Source of the DNA: Microbacteriaceae bacterium
Lineage (GTDB): Bacteria > Actinomycetota > Actinomycetes > Actinomycetales > Microbacteriaceae
Reading direction: 5' to 3'
Length of the DNA stretch: 51,805 bases
NCBI GenBank assembly: GCA_019638805.1
Contig: JAHBTA010000010.1
Span: 1 to 51,805, forward strand
This document shows, in pieces, positions 24,911 through 34,067 of the stretch. The stretch's first letter is position 1; each line of letters begins with the position of its first letter. The notes under the pieces are model-generated. The model was not told where the DNA came from. It did no database searches and saw only the letters and a program-made list of their open reading frames with translations. The position numbers and the translations under genes were made by a program.

Positions 24911-26575
24911 ATGAGAGACACCGGCCTCCGCGCGGGCGTGGCCCGCCGCGTGCGCATCGGCGCGCTCGCGGTCGGCGCCAGTGCCGCACTCGTGCTCACC
25001 GCGTGCACGACTCCCGAGTCCACGCCCGGCATCGAGCCCATCGATCCGGCATCGCTGGTCGCCGAGCTTCCCGCCGCGACCACCGAGGTCGACCAGGTCA
25101 CCTGGGGACTGGTCGAGGGCGAGCCGCTCTCGCTCGTCCCCGGCTACGACTACAACCTGGTCATGTCCAATCTGTGCGACAGCCTGCTTCGGGTCAACGG
25201 CGACTTCACCATCTCTCCCGGGATCGCCGAGAACGCGGACTGGGTGGACCCGGTGACCTTCGTCATCGACATCCGCCCGGGCGTGACGTTCTGGGACGGC
25301 ACGCCCGTGACGCCGGACGACGTCATCTACACACTGGAGCGTCACCGCAACGACATCACCTCCGGATTCTTCGGCGCCTTCGTGCTCGTCGGCGGCATGG
25401 AGGTCACGGGTGAGAACCAGGTGACGATTCACTTCGTCGCTCCCGACTCCACGTTCCGCGAGGCGCTGTCCGGCGGTGCCGGCGCGATCCTCAGCAAGGC
25501 GTTCAGCGAGGAGCAGGGCGAGTCGCTCGGCACCTCGAGCGGCGGCCTGCTGTGCGCGGGCCCGTACCAGCTCGACAGCTGGACGCCGGGCACCGAGATC
25601 GTGCTGACCGCCAACGAGAACTACTGGGACGGCGCCCCGCTGGTCAAGAAGCTGGTCTTCAAGTTCATCCCGGACGGCACCACGCTGACCAACGCTCTGC
25701 TGGCCGGCGAGGTGGACGGCGCGTTCAACATCGCTCCGGCCAGCCGCTCCGCCTTCGAGAGCTCGGACCAGGGCCGGCTGATCCTCGGCCCCTCGACGGC
25801 ATCGTTCTCGTTCGGTCCGACGCGCGCCGACGGCGCGGGATCGAACCCCAAGATCCGGCAGGCACTGAGCCTCGCGATCGATCGTCAGCAGTACATCGAC
25901 ACGGTGCTCAACGGACTCGGTCAGCCGCAGAGCACGTTCGTGGCGCCCTTCGCGTGGGCGGGTTCGCCGGCGGCCGACATCTATCAGGCCGGGTACGACG
26001 CGCTGGCCACTCCCCAGGTCGACCTGGATGCCGCACGCAAGCTGGTCGAGGAGTCCGGCGAAGACACCTCGGTTCCGCTGCGACTGGCGATCCCCGCCGG
26101 CAACAAGGAGCTGTCGCAGACCGCGGCCATCATCCAGAGCGCCGCGCAACAGATCGGGCTGACCGTCGAGATCGACGAGCGCCAGGCCGCCGACTTCGGG
26201 GCGATCTTCCTCGATGACCCGGCCCCGCGTGAGAACATCGACTTCATCGCGACGACCGGATACACCGAGACGCCGGGAGTGCTGGCCTATCCCCAGCTGT
26301 TCCTGCTCCCCGCGGAGTTCGGCGGCATCTTCAACTGGTCGAACTACTCCGACTCGCAGGTGACCAGCTCGCTGCAGGCGGCGCGCACGACGCCGGACCC
26401 GGCCGGAGCCGCCGAGGCGTACGTGTCGGCGCAGGAGGTTTTCGCTCCCGACATGCTCCAGGTCACCCTGGCCGGGGCGTACCACACCACCTTCCTCAAC
26501 AACCGCCTCACCGGGGCGGTGACCTCGGTGGCCGCCTACGCGACCCCCTGGGCGCTGCACCTGGGCGGGAAGTAG
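24911..26575 (+). CDS. ABC importer substrate-binding lipoprotein (family 5)
   Basis: This 554-residue protein is read from ATG 24911 with AGAGAGGA upstream. It has an Arg-rich N-terminus, a hydrophobic segment and lipobox LTAC with Cys32, so it is a lipoprotein anchored outside the membrane. The body is a family-5 (oligopeptide/dipeptide/nickel) binding protein: DSLLRVNGDFTISPGIAENADW, FVIDIRPGVTFWDGTPVTPDDVIYTLERH and NPKIRQALSLAIDRQQYI. It delivers substrate to the permeases that follow. The chemical class is probably peptide-like or another small organic compound. Confidence 0.95.
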   Translation: MRDTGLRAGVARRVRIGALAVGASAALVLTACTTPESTPGIEPIDPASLVAELPAATTEVDQVTWGLVEGEPLSLVPGYDYNLVMSNLCDSLLRVNGDFTISPGIAENADWVDPVTFVIDIRPGVTFWDGTPVTPDDVIYTLERHRNDITSGFFGAFVLVGGMEVTGENQVTIHFVAPDSTFREALSGGAGAILSKAFSEEQGESLGTSSGGLLCAGPYQLDSWTPGTEIVLTANENYWDGAPLVKKLVFKFIPDGTTLTNALLAGEVDGAFNIAPASRSAFESSDQGRLILGPSTASFSFGPTRADGAGSNPKIRQALSLAIDRQQYIDTVLNGLGQPQSTFVAPFAWAGSPAADIYQAGYDALATPQVDLDAARKLVEESGEDTSVPLRLAIPAGNKELSQTAAIIQSAAQQIGLTVEIDERQAADFGAIFLDDPAPRENIDFIATTGYTETPGVLAYPQLFLLPAEFGGIFNWSNYSDSQVTSSLQAARTTPDPAGAAEAYVSAQEVFAPDMLQVTLAGAYHTTFLNNRLTGAVTSVAAYATPWALHLGGK

Positions 26576-26607
26576 CCGACGGACGCTGGACGGGGGAGGG
26601 GAGAGGC

Positions 26608-27567
26608 ATGAGCGCTAGCACGATCCGGCAGCTGCTGGGCAAGCTCGGCGCCCTCGCCCTCACCCTCTTCCTGTCCAGCGTCGTCATCTTCTCGTCGATC
26701 CTGCTGACCCCCGGCGACCCGGTTGCGGCGATCGCCGGTGGACGGCGGCCGACGCCGGAGATGATCGAGGCGATCCGCGAGGCCCACCACCTGGACCAGC
26801 CGGTCTGGCTGCAGTACCTGTACTGGATCGGCGACGTCCTTCGCGGGGATCTGGGCACCTCGTTCCTGTACAAGGCTCCGGTGGTCGACCTCATCGCCCC
26901 GCGACTGGGCGTGACCGTTCTGCTCGTGCTCTACACGATTGTGCTCATCGTGATCTTCGGGATCGGCTCGGGCATCCTGGCCGCGCGCCGGGGCGGGGCG
27001 GTCGACAAGACGGTTCTGGTCGCGACCTCCGTCGGGGTCGCCATGCCGACCTTCGTGGTGGCGATCCTGCTCATCTGGGTCTTCGGGCGGCTCCTGTCCT
27101 GGTTCCCCGTCTACGGGGCGGGCGAGGGCCTCCTGGATACCCTGTACCACCTCACCCTCCCGGCGATCTCGCTCGCCGTGCTCTACATCGCCTACCTGAG
27201 CCGCATCACCCGTAGCGCGATCGTGGCGCAGCAGGGCGCCGAACACGTCGACACCGCCATGGTGCGCGGCATCCCGCGCGGCCGGATCTTCCGCAACCAC
27301 GTCTTCCTCAACGCCTCCCCCCAGATCCTCTCCATCTCGGGGGCGACCGTCGCGGGACTCTTCGCGGTCTCCGCCATCGCGGAGCAGGCGTTCGGCATCG
27401 GCGGCATCGGCTCGCTGCTGGTCGAGGCCGCCGCCCGCAAGGACCTCCCGGTCGTGCAGGTCCTCTCGCTGCTGCTCGTGGCGCTCTTCGTCGTGCTCAA
27501 CGCCGTGATCGACGTCGTGGTCGCCGTCATCGACCCGGACTCGGCGAAGTCGAGGAGGGACGCATGA
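26608..27567 (+). CDS. ABC importer permease (DppB type)
   Basis: This 319-residue inner-membrane permease has a first transmembrane helix at residues 8-30, a periplasmic GDP loop (TPGDPVAAIAG), and five more helices. The EAA-loop segment reads GAEHVDTAMVRGIPRGRIFRNHVFLNA and contacts the ATPase. It is a normal DppB-type subunit of a family-5 importer. It starts 32 bases after the binding-protein gene and its stop overlaps the next permease start by four bases. Confidence 0.95.
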   Translation: MSASTIRQLLGKLGALALTLFLSSVVIFSSILLTPGDPVAAIAGGRRPTPEMIEAIREAHHLDQPVWLQYLYWIGDVLRGDLGTSFLYKAPVVDLIAPRLGVTVLLVLYTIVLIVIFGIGSGILAARRGGAVDKTVLVATSVGVAMPTFVVAILLIWVFGRLLSWFPVYGAGEGLLDTLYHLTLPAISLAVLYIAYLSRITRSAIVAQQGAEHVDTAMVRGIPRGRIFRNHVFLNASPQILSISGATVAGLFAVSAIAEQAFGIGGIGSLLVEAAARKDLPVVQVLSLLLVALFVVLNAVIDVVVAVIDPDSAKSRRDA

Positions 27568-28427
27568 GCGTCGGCCAGCTCGCCGGCGGGCGCGTCCCCC
27601 GGGCCGCGCGGCACGCTGCCCGCCGCGACGTGCTCTTCATCGCCGCGGCAGCCGTCATGGCCGTCGTCGTCCTGGTCTCGCTCATCGGCCCGTTCCTGGC
27701 GCCGTACGACCCGAACCAGCTCTATGTCGGCCCGGTCTCCGGCCGTCCGAGCGCCGCGCATCTCCTCGGAACCGACGACCTCGGGCGCGACATCCTCTCC
27801 CGGATGCTCGCCGGTTCGCCCACGAGCGTCTTCGCGCCGGTCGTCGTGGTGATCCTGGCGACCTCGCTCGGGTCGGTCGTCGCGGTGGTGTCCGCCTGGT
27901 TCGGAGGCTGGGTGGATGCGGTGCTGACCCGGATCATCGAGGTGATCTTCGCGATCCCCGGCCTCGTTCTCGCCGTGCTGGCGGTCTCGATGTTCGGCAA
28001 GGGCGTCATCGCCCCGGTCATCGCCCTGTCGATCGCCTATCTGCCCGTCGTCTCCCGTCTGGTGCGCATCGGGGCGCGCACCGAACTGGGCAAGCCCTAC
28101 ATGGCCGCTTTGCGCATCCAGGGCGTCGGATCGCTGGCGATCTGCTTCCGGCACCTCGTCCCCGCCCTTCTCCCGGCGATCCTCGCCCAGGCGGCGATCG
28201 GCTTCGGCTACGCCATGCTCGACCTGGCGGCGATCTCGTTCCTCGGCCTGGGCGCGCAGCCGCCCTCGTCCGACTGGGGCGTCATGATCTCGAGCGGGCA
28301 GCCGTCCCTTCTGGCCGGAGCGCCCGAGCAGTCGGTCTTCCCGTCGCTCATGGTCGTGCTCACGGTTCTGGCGGTCAACATCCTGGGGGCGCGCGTCACC
28401 GAGTGGGCGGAGGCGGCGGACCGATGA
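27564..28427 (+). CDS. ABC importer permease (DppC type)
   Basis: This 287-residue permease has six helices; the first starts near residue 25. It carries the family-5 C-type sequence LGTDDLGRDILSRMLAGSPTS and an EAA loop (GKPYMAALRIQGVGSLAICFRHLVPALLPAIL). It pairs with the preceding DppB-type subunit. Start and stop both overlap neighbours by four bases (ATGA), so the transporter is made as a block. Confidence 0.95.
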   Translation: MSVGQLAGGRVPRAARHAARRDVLFIAAAAVMAVVVLVSLIGPFLAPYDPNQLYVGPVSGRPSAAHLLGTDDLGRDILSRMLAGSPTSVFAPVVVVILATSLGSVVAVVSAWFGGWVDAVLTRIIEVIFAIPGLVLAVLAVSMFGKGVIAPVIALSIAYLPVVSRLVRIGARTELGKPYMAALRIQGVGSLAICFRHLVPALLPAILAQAAIGFGYAMLDLAAISFLGLGAQPPSSDWGVMISSGQPSLLAGAPEQSVFPSLMVVLTVLAVNILGARVTEWAEAADR

Positions 28428-30115
28428 GCGCTCTGGTCCTCGAGCTCGACGGCGTCTCGATCGCCGCACCCGGAGCCGACGAGCCCCTGGTGCGGGGGGT
28501 TTCGCTGCAGGTCGCGGCGGGCGAGGTGCTGGGTCTGGTCGGCGAGTCCGGCTCGGGCAAGACCCTCTCGGTGCGCGCGGTCGCCGGGCTGCTGCCCGCG
28601 GGTTTCGAGACCGAGGGCGTCATCCGCATCGACGGGGAGGACATCGCGACGCTCTCTGCGGCGCGGCTGGTGGATGTGCGCGCCCGGCGGCTCGGGATGG
28701 TCTTCCAGACCCCGCGTGCGCACCTGAACCCGCTGCGCACGATCGGCGACTTCATGACCGAGGCGCTCGTCACGGTCGGCGGCGAATCGCGCGGTGCCGC
28801 CGAGCAGCGCGCCATGGAGCTGCTCGCGGAGGTCGGCATCGGGGACCCGGAGCGGCGCATGCGTCAGCGCCCCGGCGACCTGTCCGGCGGGCTGCTCCAG
28901 CGCGTCATGATCGCGGCGACCCTCGCCATGGACCCGCCCATCCTGCTGGCCGACGAGATCACCACCGCCCTGGATGTGACGACCCAGGAGGAGGTCATGG
29001 CGGTCCTCGCCGACCTGCGGAAGAGCCGCAACCTCGCCGTGCTCTTCATCACGCACGACCTCGCCCTGGCCAGCGCCGTGTGCGATCGCATCGCGGTCAT
29101 GCAGGACGGCCGCATCGTCGAGACCCTGAAGGCCGCGACCATGCGCGCGGATGCGTGCGACCCGTACACCCAGCGCCTCCTGTCCGCCGTGCTGCCGGCC
29201 GACCTGCGCACCGGCGAGAAGGGGTCCGATCCGGTGCTCGTGGTCGAGGGCCTGCGCAAGACCTTCCGCGTGCGCGCGGCGCGCGGTGGTCGGCGGGAGA
29301 GCTTCGTCGCGGTCGACGACATCGGCTTCTCGCTCTCCCCGGGCGGCTCACTCGGCATCGTGGGCGAGTCCGGCTCGGGCAAGTCGACCACCGCCCGCAT
29401 CATCTGCGGACTGGAGCGTCCCGACGCGGGCTCGGTGAGCGTCAAGGGGGAGGACTGGACGCTCCCGGCGCGCGGCACCGCCGGGCGGCGGCGGCGCGCG
29501 CGCATCGCGCAGATGGTCTTCCAGGACCCCTACCTCTCGCTCGACCGGCGCCAGACCGTGCGGCAATGCCTGCGCGAGGCGGTGGGCGTGCACCGCCGGT
29601 CGGATTCGCTCGCCGAGCTCGATGCGCGCGTCGACGAACTGCTCGAGGCGGTGCGGCTCGACCTCGCCCTGGCCGACCGCCGTCCGCGCTCGCTCTCGGG
29701 CGGCCAGCGGCAGCGCGTCGCGATCGCGCGCGCGCTCGCGGCGGATCCGGAGATCCTGGTGCTCGACGAGGCGGTCTCGGCGCTGGACGTGACGACCCAG
29801 GTCGAGATCCTGACCCTGCTGGATCGCATCCGGAGAGAGACCGGGGTCGCGCTGCTCATGATCTCCCACGACATCGCGGCGGTCCGCCGACTGTGCGATT
29901 ACGTCGTCGTGATGCAGGCGGGACGCGCGGTCGAGCAGGGGCCGATCGCGGACGTGCTGGATCGGCCGAAGGCCGAGTACACCCGCCTGCTGCTCGATTC
30001 GATCCCGCACGAGGGCTGGGTGCCCCAGCGCCGCATCCCGGCCCGTACCCAGAGTCTGCCCTCGGTGGCGACCTCGACCACGCCTGTCGCCGTTCCCCCG
30101 GGGAGGAAGAGATGA
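28424..30115 (+). CDS. Fused double ATPase of the ABC importer (DppD-DppF type)
   Basis: This 563-residue protein holds two ABC domains. The first has Walker A GESGSGKT (Lys46), signature LSGGLLQR, and Walker B PILLADEITTALDV. The second has Walker A GESGSGKS (Lys320), signature LSGGQRQR, and Walker B EILVLDEAVSALDV. Many family-5 importers use two separate ATPases; here both are joined. In the second Walker B the residue after Glu is Ala, as in several relatives. The catalytic Glu is present in both. Start and stop each overlap the neighbours by four bases. Confidence 0.95.
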   Translation: MSALVLELDGVSIAAPGADEPLVRGVSLQVAAGEVLGLVGESGSGKTLSVRAVAGLLPAGFETEGVIRIDGEDIATLSAARLVDVRARRLGMVFQTPRAHLNPLRTIGDFMTEALVTVGGESRGAAEQRAMELLAEVGIGDPERRMRQRPGDLSGGLLQRVMIAATLAMDPPILLADEITTALDVTTQEEVMAVLADLRKSRNLAVLFITHDLALASAVCDRIAVMQDGRIVETLKAATMRADACDPYTQRLLSAVLPADLRTGEKGSDPVLVVEGLRKTFRVRAARGGRRESFVAVDDIGFSLSPGGSLGIVGESGSGKSTTARIICGLERPDAGSVSVKGEDWTLPARGTAGRRRRARIAQMVFQDPYLSLDRRQTVRQCLREAVGVHRRSDSLAELDARVDELLEAVRLDLALADRRPRSLSGGQRQRVAIARALAADPEILVLDEAVSALDVTTQVEILTLLDRIRRETGVALLMISHDIAAVRRLCDYVVVMQAGRAVEQGPIADVLDRPKAEYTRLLLDSIPHEGWVPQRRIPARTQSLPSVATSTTPVAVPPGRKR

Positions 30116-31539
30116 CCGACCAGCCGCTCTGGCAGCGCAGCATGCGCGAACTCGCCGACGCGATCCGCTCCCGTCAGGTCACCGCCCGCGGGGTGATCGA
30201 CGCGCACCTGGCCCGCATCGACGAGGTGAACCCGGTTCTCAATGCGCTCACCGCGGTTTTCCACGACCGCGCCCGCGCACTGGCCGACGAGGTGGACGCG
30301 GCGCTCACCGCGGGCCGCGATCCTGGCGCCCTCGCCGGGGTGCCCTTCACCGTCAAGGAGAACATCGACCTCAGCTGGTCCGCCACCACGAGCGGCTGGA
30401 CGTTCCTGAAGGACGCGATCCCGGCGGGCGACGCGACCATGGTGGAGCGGCTGCTCGCCGCCGGGGCCATCCCGGTGGGCCGTGGCAACATGCCCGACTT
30501 CGGCCTGCGCTGGGACACCGACAACGACCTGTTCGGGCGCACTCTCAACCCGTGGGACCACGACCGGGTGCCCGGCGGGTCGAGCGGGGGCGACGCGGTA
30601 GCGGTCGCGGCCGGGATGACCCCGCTCGGGCTGGGCAACGACTACGGCGGCTCGCTGCGTCTCCCCGCCCACGCCGCGGGGGTGTGCGCGCTGCGGCCCT
30701 CGGAGGGCAGGATCCCCCCACCGGTGGTCTCCAGCGGCGAACCGGTGTCGCTCACGCTGCAGCACTTCGCGGTCAACGGCCCGATCGCCCGCACCGTTGA
30801 TGACCTCGACCTGGCGTTCGGCATCATGCACGGAGCCGACGAGCGCGACCCGCAGACGCTCACGCTGCCGCACCCGGCCTCCTACGACGGCCCCCGCCGG
30901 GTCGCCGTGGTGCGCGACCCGCTCGGCTGGGGCGTCGAGCCCCAGGTCGCGGCGGGCATCGCCCGCGCGGCCGACGCGCTGGCCTCCCGCGGTTGGGAGG
31001 TGGAGGACGCCGAGCCTCCCATGCTGGAGGAGGCCGCGCTGCTCTGGCGCCGGCTCTCGACCGCAGAGATGGTGGGGGCCTTCCTGCCGGGCGGGCTGCC
31101 CGAGCCGCTCAGCCACGGCTCGACGCAGTACTTCCTGGACAACGCCGAGGAGGTCGAGCCGTTCGAGGGTGCCCAGGACTACGGCATGGCGTGGGCGCGC
31201 CGGTACACCATCGCGTCGGCGTGGCATGTCTTCCAGGCGCAGTATCCGATCGTCCTGGGCCCGGTGTCGACGCGCCGGATGCCGCCCATCGGCTTCGACC
31301 TGGGCGGCCCCGCCGCGACGACCGAGCTGTTCCGTGCGCACGTGCTGCTGGTCGCAGTGAACTTCCTGGGGCTACCGTCCGTCGCCGTTCCTACCGGACT
31401 GGACGAGGAGGGCATGCCGACCGGCGTGCAGCTCATCGGGCCCCGCGTCGGAGATCACATCGCGCTCGCGGCGGGCCGCGACGTGGAGGCCGTGCTCGAC
31501 CGCCTCCGGCCCGAGGTCGCGATCGCGGCGGCGTCCTGA
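30112..31539 (+). CDS. Amidase signature family hydrolase
   Basis: This 475-residue amidase is read from ATG 30112, coupled to the ATPase gene by ATGA. The catalytic triad fits: Lys82 (FTVKEN), cis-Ser157 in GGSSGG and nucleophile Ser181 in [10 protein letters not shown]; the 24-residue gap between the serines matches the family. It hydrolyses amides to acids and ammonia or amines. Being in the importer operon, it probably acts on the imported substrate. It is followed by DUF3237 copy 2 with a one-base TGATG overlap. Confidence 0.95.
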   Translation: MTDQPLWQRSMRELADAIRSRQVTARGVIDAHLARIDEVNPVLNALTAVFHDRARALADEVDAALTAGRDPGALAGVPFTVKENIDLSWSATTSGWTFLKDAIPAGDATMVERLLAAGAIPVGRGNMPDFGLRWDTDNDLFGRTLNPWDHDRVPGGSSGGDAVAVAAGMTPLGLGNDYGGSLRLPAHAAGVCALRPSEGRIPPPVVSSGEPVSLTLQHFAVNGPIARTVDDLDLAFGIMHGADERDPQTLTLPHPASYDGPRRVAVVRDPLGWGVEPQVAAGIARAADALASRGWEVEDAEPPMLEEAALLWRRLSTAEMVGAFLPGGLPEPLSHGSTQYFLDNAEEVEPFEGAQDYGMAWARRYTIASAWHVFQAQYPIVLGPVSTRRMPPIGFDLGGPAATTELFRAHVLLVAVNFLGLPSVAVPTGLDEEGMPTGVQLIGPRVGDHIALAAGRDVEAVLDRLRPEVAIAAAS

Positions 31540-32003
31540 TGCCCGCCCTGCTCGATCCCGCGCTCGAGTTCGTCTTCGAGCTGCGCGTCGAGGTCGCCGA
31601 GCCGATCCGCGTGGGCCGCACCGAGTCCGAGGACCTCAACGTGACGCCCATCACCGGGGGGACCGTGACCGGTCCGAGGCTCAGCGGCCGGGTGCTCGGG
31701 GTGGGGGCGGACTGGTGGGTCACGCGCGGCCCGACGACCCAGCTGGATGCGCGCTACCTGATCCAGGCGGACGACGGCGCCGCGATCGACGTGGTCAACC
31801 GCGGCTACTGGCACGCGGGCTCGGCGATCGAGCGGCGGCTGGAGGCGGGCGAGGAGGTCGGCGAGTCGGAGTTGTACTACCGGACCGCCTTCGTCTTCCA
31901 GACCGGGGCGGAGGCGCACAACTGGCTCACCGAGGCCCAGTTCGTCGGGTACGCGCGCCCCGAGCCCGGCACGGTCTGCATCCGCGTGTTCCGGGTGAGC
32001 TGA
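31539..32003 (+). CDS. DUF3237 family protein (copy 2)
   Basis: This 154-residue protein is clearly homologous to copy 1 at 22091, with about half of the residues the same by eye. Shared blocks include TPITGGTV, the ARYL-DDGA-ID-NRGY region and the YRTA-VFQT segment. It begins inside the amidase stop (TGATG). As in copy 1, a DUF3237 gene directly adjoins a hydrolase gene. It is the last gene of the importer operon and converges with the AMP-ligase gene. Confidence 0.9.
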   Translation: MPALLDPALEFVFELRVEVAEPIRVGRTESEDLNVTPITGGTVTGPRLSGRVLGVGADWWVTRGPTTQLDARYLIQADDGAAIDVVNRGYWHAGSAIERRLEAGEEVGESELYYRTAFVFQTGAEAHNWLTEAQFVGYARPEPGTVCIRVFRVS

Positions 32004-32038
32004 CCGGCCCTCCGCATGATGCGTGGCGCCGCCGCTGC

Positions 32039-33619
32039 TCAGTCCGAGGCGTCGCGGTAGCGGTCGCGCAGCACCTGCTTCTGCACCTTGCCGCTCGCGG
32101 TGCGCGGCAGCTCGTCGACGACCTCGAGCGAGCGCGGGACCTTGTAGCGGGCCAGGCGCTCCGAGAGGGCGGCGACCATGAGCTCGGCATCGAGCACCGC
32201 GCCCTCGGCCAGGGTGACGACGGCGTGCGGGACCTCGCCCCAGGTCTCGTGCGGGATGCCGATGACCGCGGCCCCGGTCACGCCTTCGATCGCGAGGAGG
32301 GCGAGTTCCACCTCCGCGGAGTACACGTTCTCGCCACCCGAGATGATCATGTCCTTCAGCCTGTCCTCGATGGTGAGGAAGCCGTCCTCGTCCATCGACC
32401 CGATGTCGCCCGTGCGCAGCCAGCCGTCCGCGGTGAATGCGTCCCGGGTCTTCTCGGGGGCCTGCCAGTAGCCGGCGAAGACATTGGGACCGCGCACCTC
32501 GATCTCGCCCGAGCCCTGGCCCAGCCCTGAGACGTGGCCCGCCCCCGAGCCGTCGCCGGCGAGCCGGACATCGGTGAAGAAGTGCGGGAGCCCCGAACTG
32601 CCCGCCTTCCGCACCGAGTGCGCCGCGGGGAGCATGGTCGCCCCCGGGGAGGACTCGGTCATCCCGTACCCGCCCGAGAAGGCGAGCCCGCGCGCCTCCC
32701 ACGCCTCGCGCACGCGGGTGGGGACGGCGGAGCCGCCGCAGGTGAGCAGGCGCAGGCTGCTGATATCCGTCGAGCTCCACCGGGGGCTCTCGGCGAGCAG
32801 CTGGTAGGTGGTGGGCACGCCGCTGACCGTGGTGGCCCGGAGGCGCTCGATCGCCTCGAGAGCCTCGTTCGGCACGAAGCGCTCTTGCAGCAGTACGGTC
32901 GCCCCCTTCAGCAGAACGGGGAGCAGCCCCATGCCGAGCGAGGCGACGTGGAAGAGGGGGGAGATCATGAGCGCGCGGTCGGTGCTGACCACGTCGTAGT
33001 CGGCCAGCACGTTGAGGGCGTTCCAGGTCAGGTTGCCGTGCGTAAGGATCGCGCCCTTGGGCTGCCCCGTGGTCCCGGAGGTGTAGATGATGAGCGCTGC
33101 GTCATCGAGCCCGGTGCGCACCGGGTCGGTCAGCGGGTCGGCCGCGGCGATGGCCGCCTCGTACCCCTCGGCGCCATCATCGCCCACCACGAGCATGCCG
33201 AGGGTCCCCGCGGCAGAGCCCCCCGCGGGGGCTTCGCCCGCGGCGGCGAGCTCGTCGGTGGCGATCAGCAGGAGGCTGCCCGAGTCCTCGAGCATGTAGG
33301 CGAGCTCGCCGCGCGAGAGCCGGGTGTTGAGCGGCACCAGGATGGCCCCGATCGAGGTCACGGCGAACAGTGCCTCCACGAACGACGGATGGTTGTTGCC
33401 CAGGTAGGCGACCCGGTCGCCGGGGCCGACGCCCCGCTCGCGCAGCACGGTACCGAGCCGGTCGATCCGGTCCGCGAGCTCGCGGTAGCTCAACTCCTCG
33501 CCCCGGAACACGATCGCCGGGTGCTCGGCCACGGAGACGGCGCGGCGGTGCACCCAGCGTGCGATCCCGGCGGGCTGGGTGGGACCCGTGGGGGCCTGCG
33601 CCCCGGAGGATTCAGGCAT
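32039..33619 (-). CDS. AMP-dependent acyl-CoA synthetase
   Basis: This 526-residue ligase activates a carboxylic acid to its CoA ester using ATP. The AMP-binding P-loop is IIYTSGTTGQPKGA, followed by GYGMTESSPGA, GWLRTGDIGSMDEDGFLTIEDRLKD, and the C-terminal catalytic Lys in RTASGKVQK. Length and motifs are complete. The start ATG 33619 overlaps the MaoC stop by eight bases. It is the last gene of a minus-strand operon (SDR, hydrolase, MaoC, ligase). The acid is unknown. Confidence 0.94.
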   Translation of the reverse strand: MPESSGAQAPTGPTQPAGIARWVHRRAVSVAEHPAIVFRGEELSYRELADRIDRLGTVLRERGVGPGDRVAYLGNNHPSFVEALFAVTSIGAILVPLNTRLSRGELAYMLEDSGSLLLIATDELAAAGEAPAGGSAAGTLGMLVVGDDGAEGYEAAIAAADPLTDPVRTGLDDAALIIYTSGTTGQPKGAILTHGNLTWNALNVLADYDVVSTDRALMISPLFHVASLGMGLLPVLLKGATVLLQERFVPNEALEAIERLRATTVSGVPTTYQLLAESPRWSSTDISSLRLLTCGGSAVPTRVREAWEARGLAFSGGYGMTESSPGATMLPAAHSVRKAGSSGLPHFFTDVRLAGDGSGAGHVSGLGQGSGEIEVRGPNVFAGYWQAPEKTRDAFTADGWLRTGDIGSMDEDGFLTIEDRLKDMIISGGENVYSAEVELALLAIEGVTGAAVIGIPHETWGEVPHAVVTLAEGAVLDAELMVAALSERLARYKVPRSLEVVDELPRTASGKVQKQVLRDRYRDASD

Positions 33620-34067
33620 AGAACCTCGTGATGAGATCGGCGACCGCGGCGGGGCGTTCCTCGCCCTCGATCTCGATGGTGCACGCGGCGGTGAGCTGCA
33701 CGGCGCCCTTCACCTCCTCCACCTTGGCGAGGGTGGCGCCCAGGCGGATGCGCGCGCCGACCTTAACGGGCGAGGTGAAGCGCACCCGGTCCAGACCGTA
33801 GTTCACCTTCACGCTCACCCCCTCGACATCGAAGGCCTCGGTCCACATCGGGATGAGCAGCGACAGGGTGAGGAACCCGTGGGCGATGGCGCCGCCGAAC
33901 GGGCCGTCCTTCGCCCGCTCGGGGTCGGTGTGGATCCACTGGTGGTCGTCGGTCGCATCGGCGAAGGTGTTCACCCGATCCTGGGTGATCTCGATCCAGC
34001 TCGAGGGCTCGAGCACTGTTCCCTCGAGGGTCGGCAGCTCGGCGAGGGTGGCGGTTCTCTGCGTCAT
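33612..34067 (-). CDS. MaoC-like (R)-specific enoyl-CoA hydratase
   Basis: This 151-residue hot-dog-fold protein carries the hydratase-2 signature FADATDDHQWIH followed by GPFGGAIAHGFLTLSL, with Asp and His catalytic residues. It adds water to an enoyl-CoA. The stop overlaps the ligase start, and its start overlaps the hydrolase stop by four bases. It sits in a likely beta-oxidation-like operon. Confidence 0.93.
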   Translation of the reverse strand: MTQRTATLAELPTLEGTVLEPSSWIEITQDRVNTFADATDDHQWIHTDPERAKDGPFGGAIAHGFLTLSLLIPMWTEAFDVEGVSVKVNYGLDRVRFTSPVKVGARIRLGATLAKVEEVKGAVQLTAACTIEIEGEERPAAVADLITRFYA

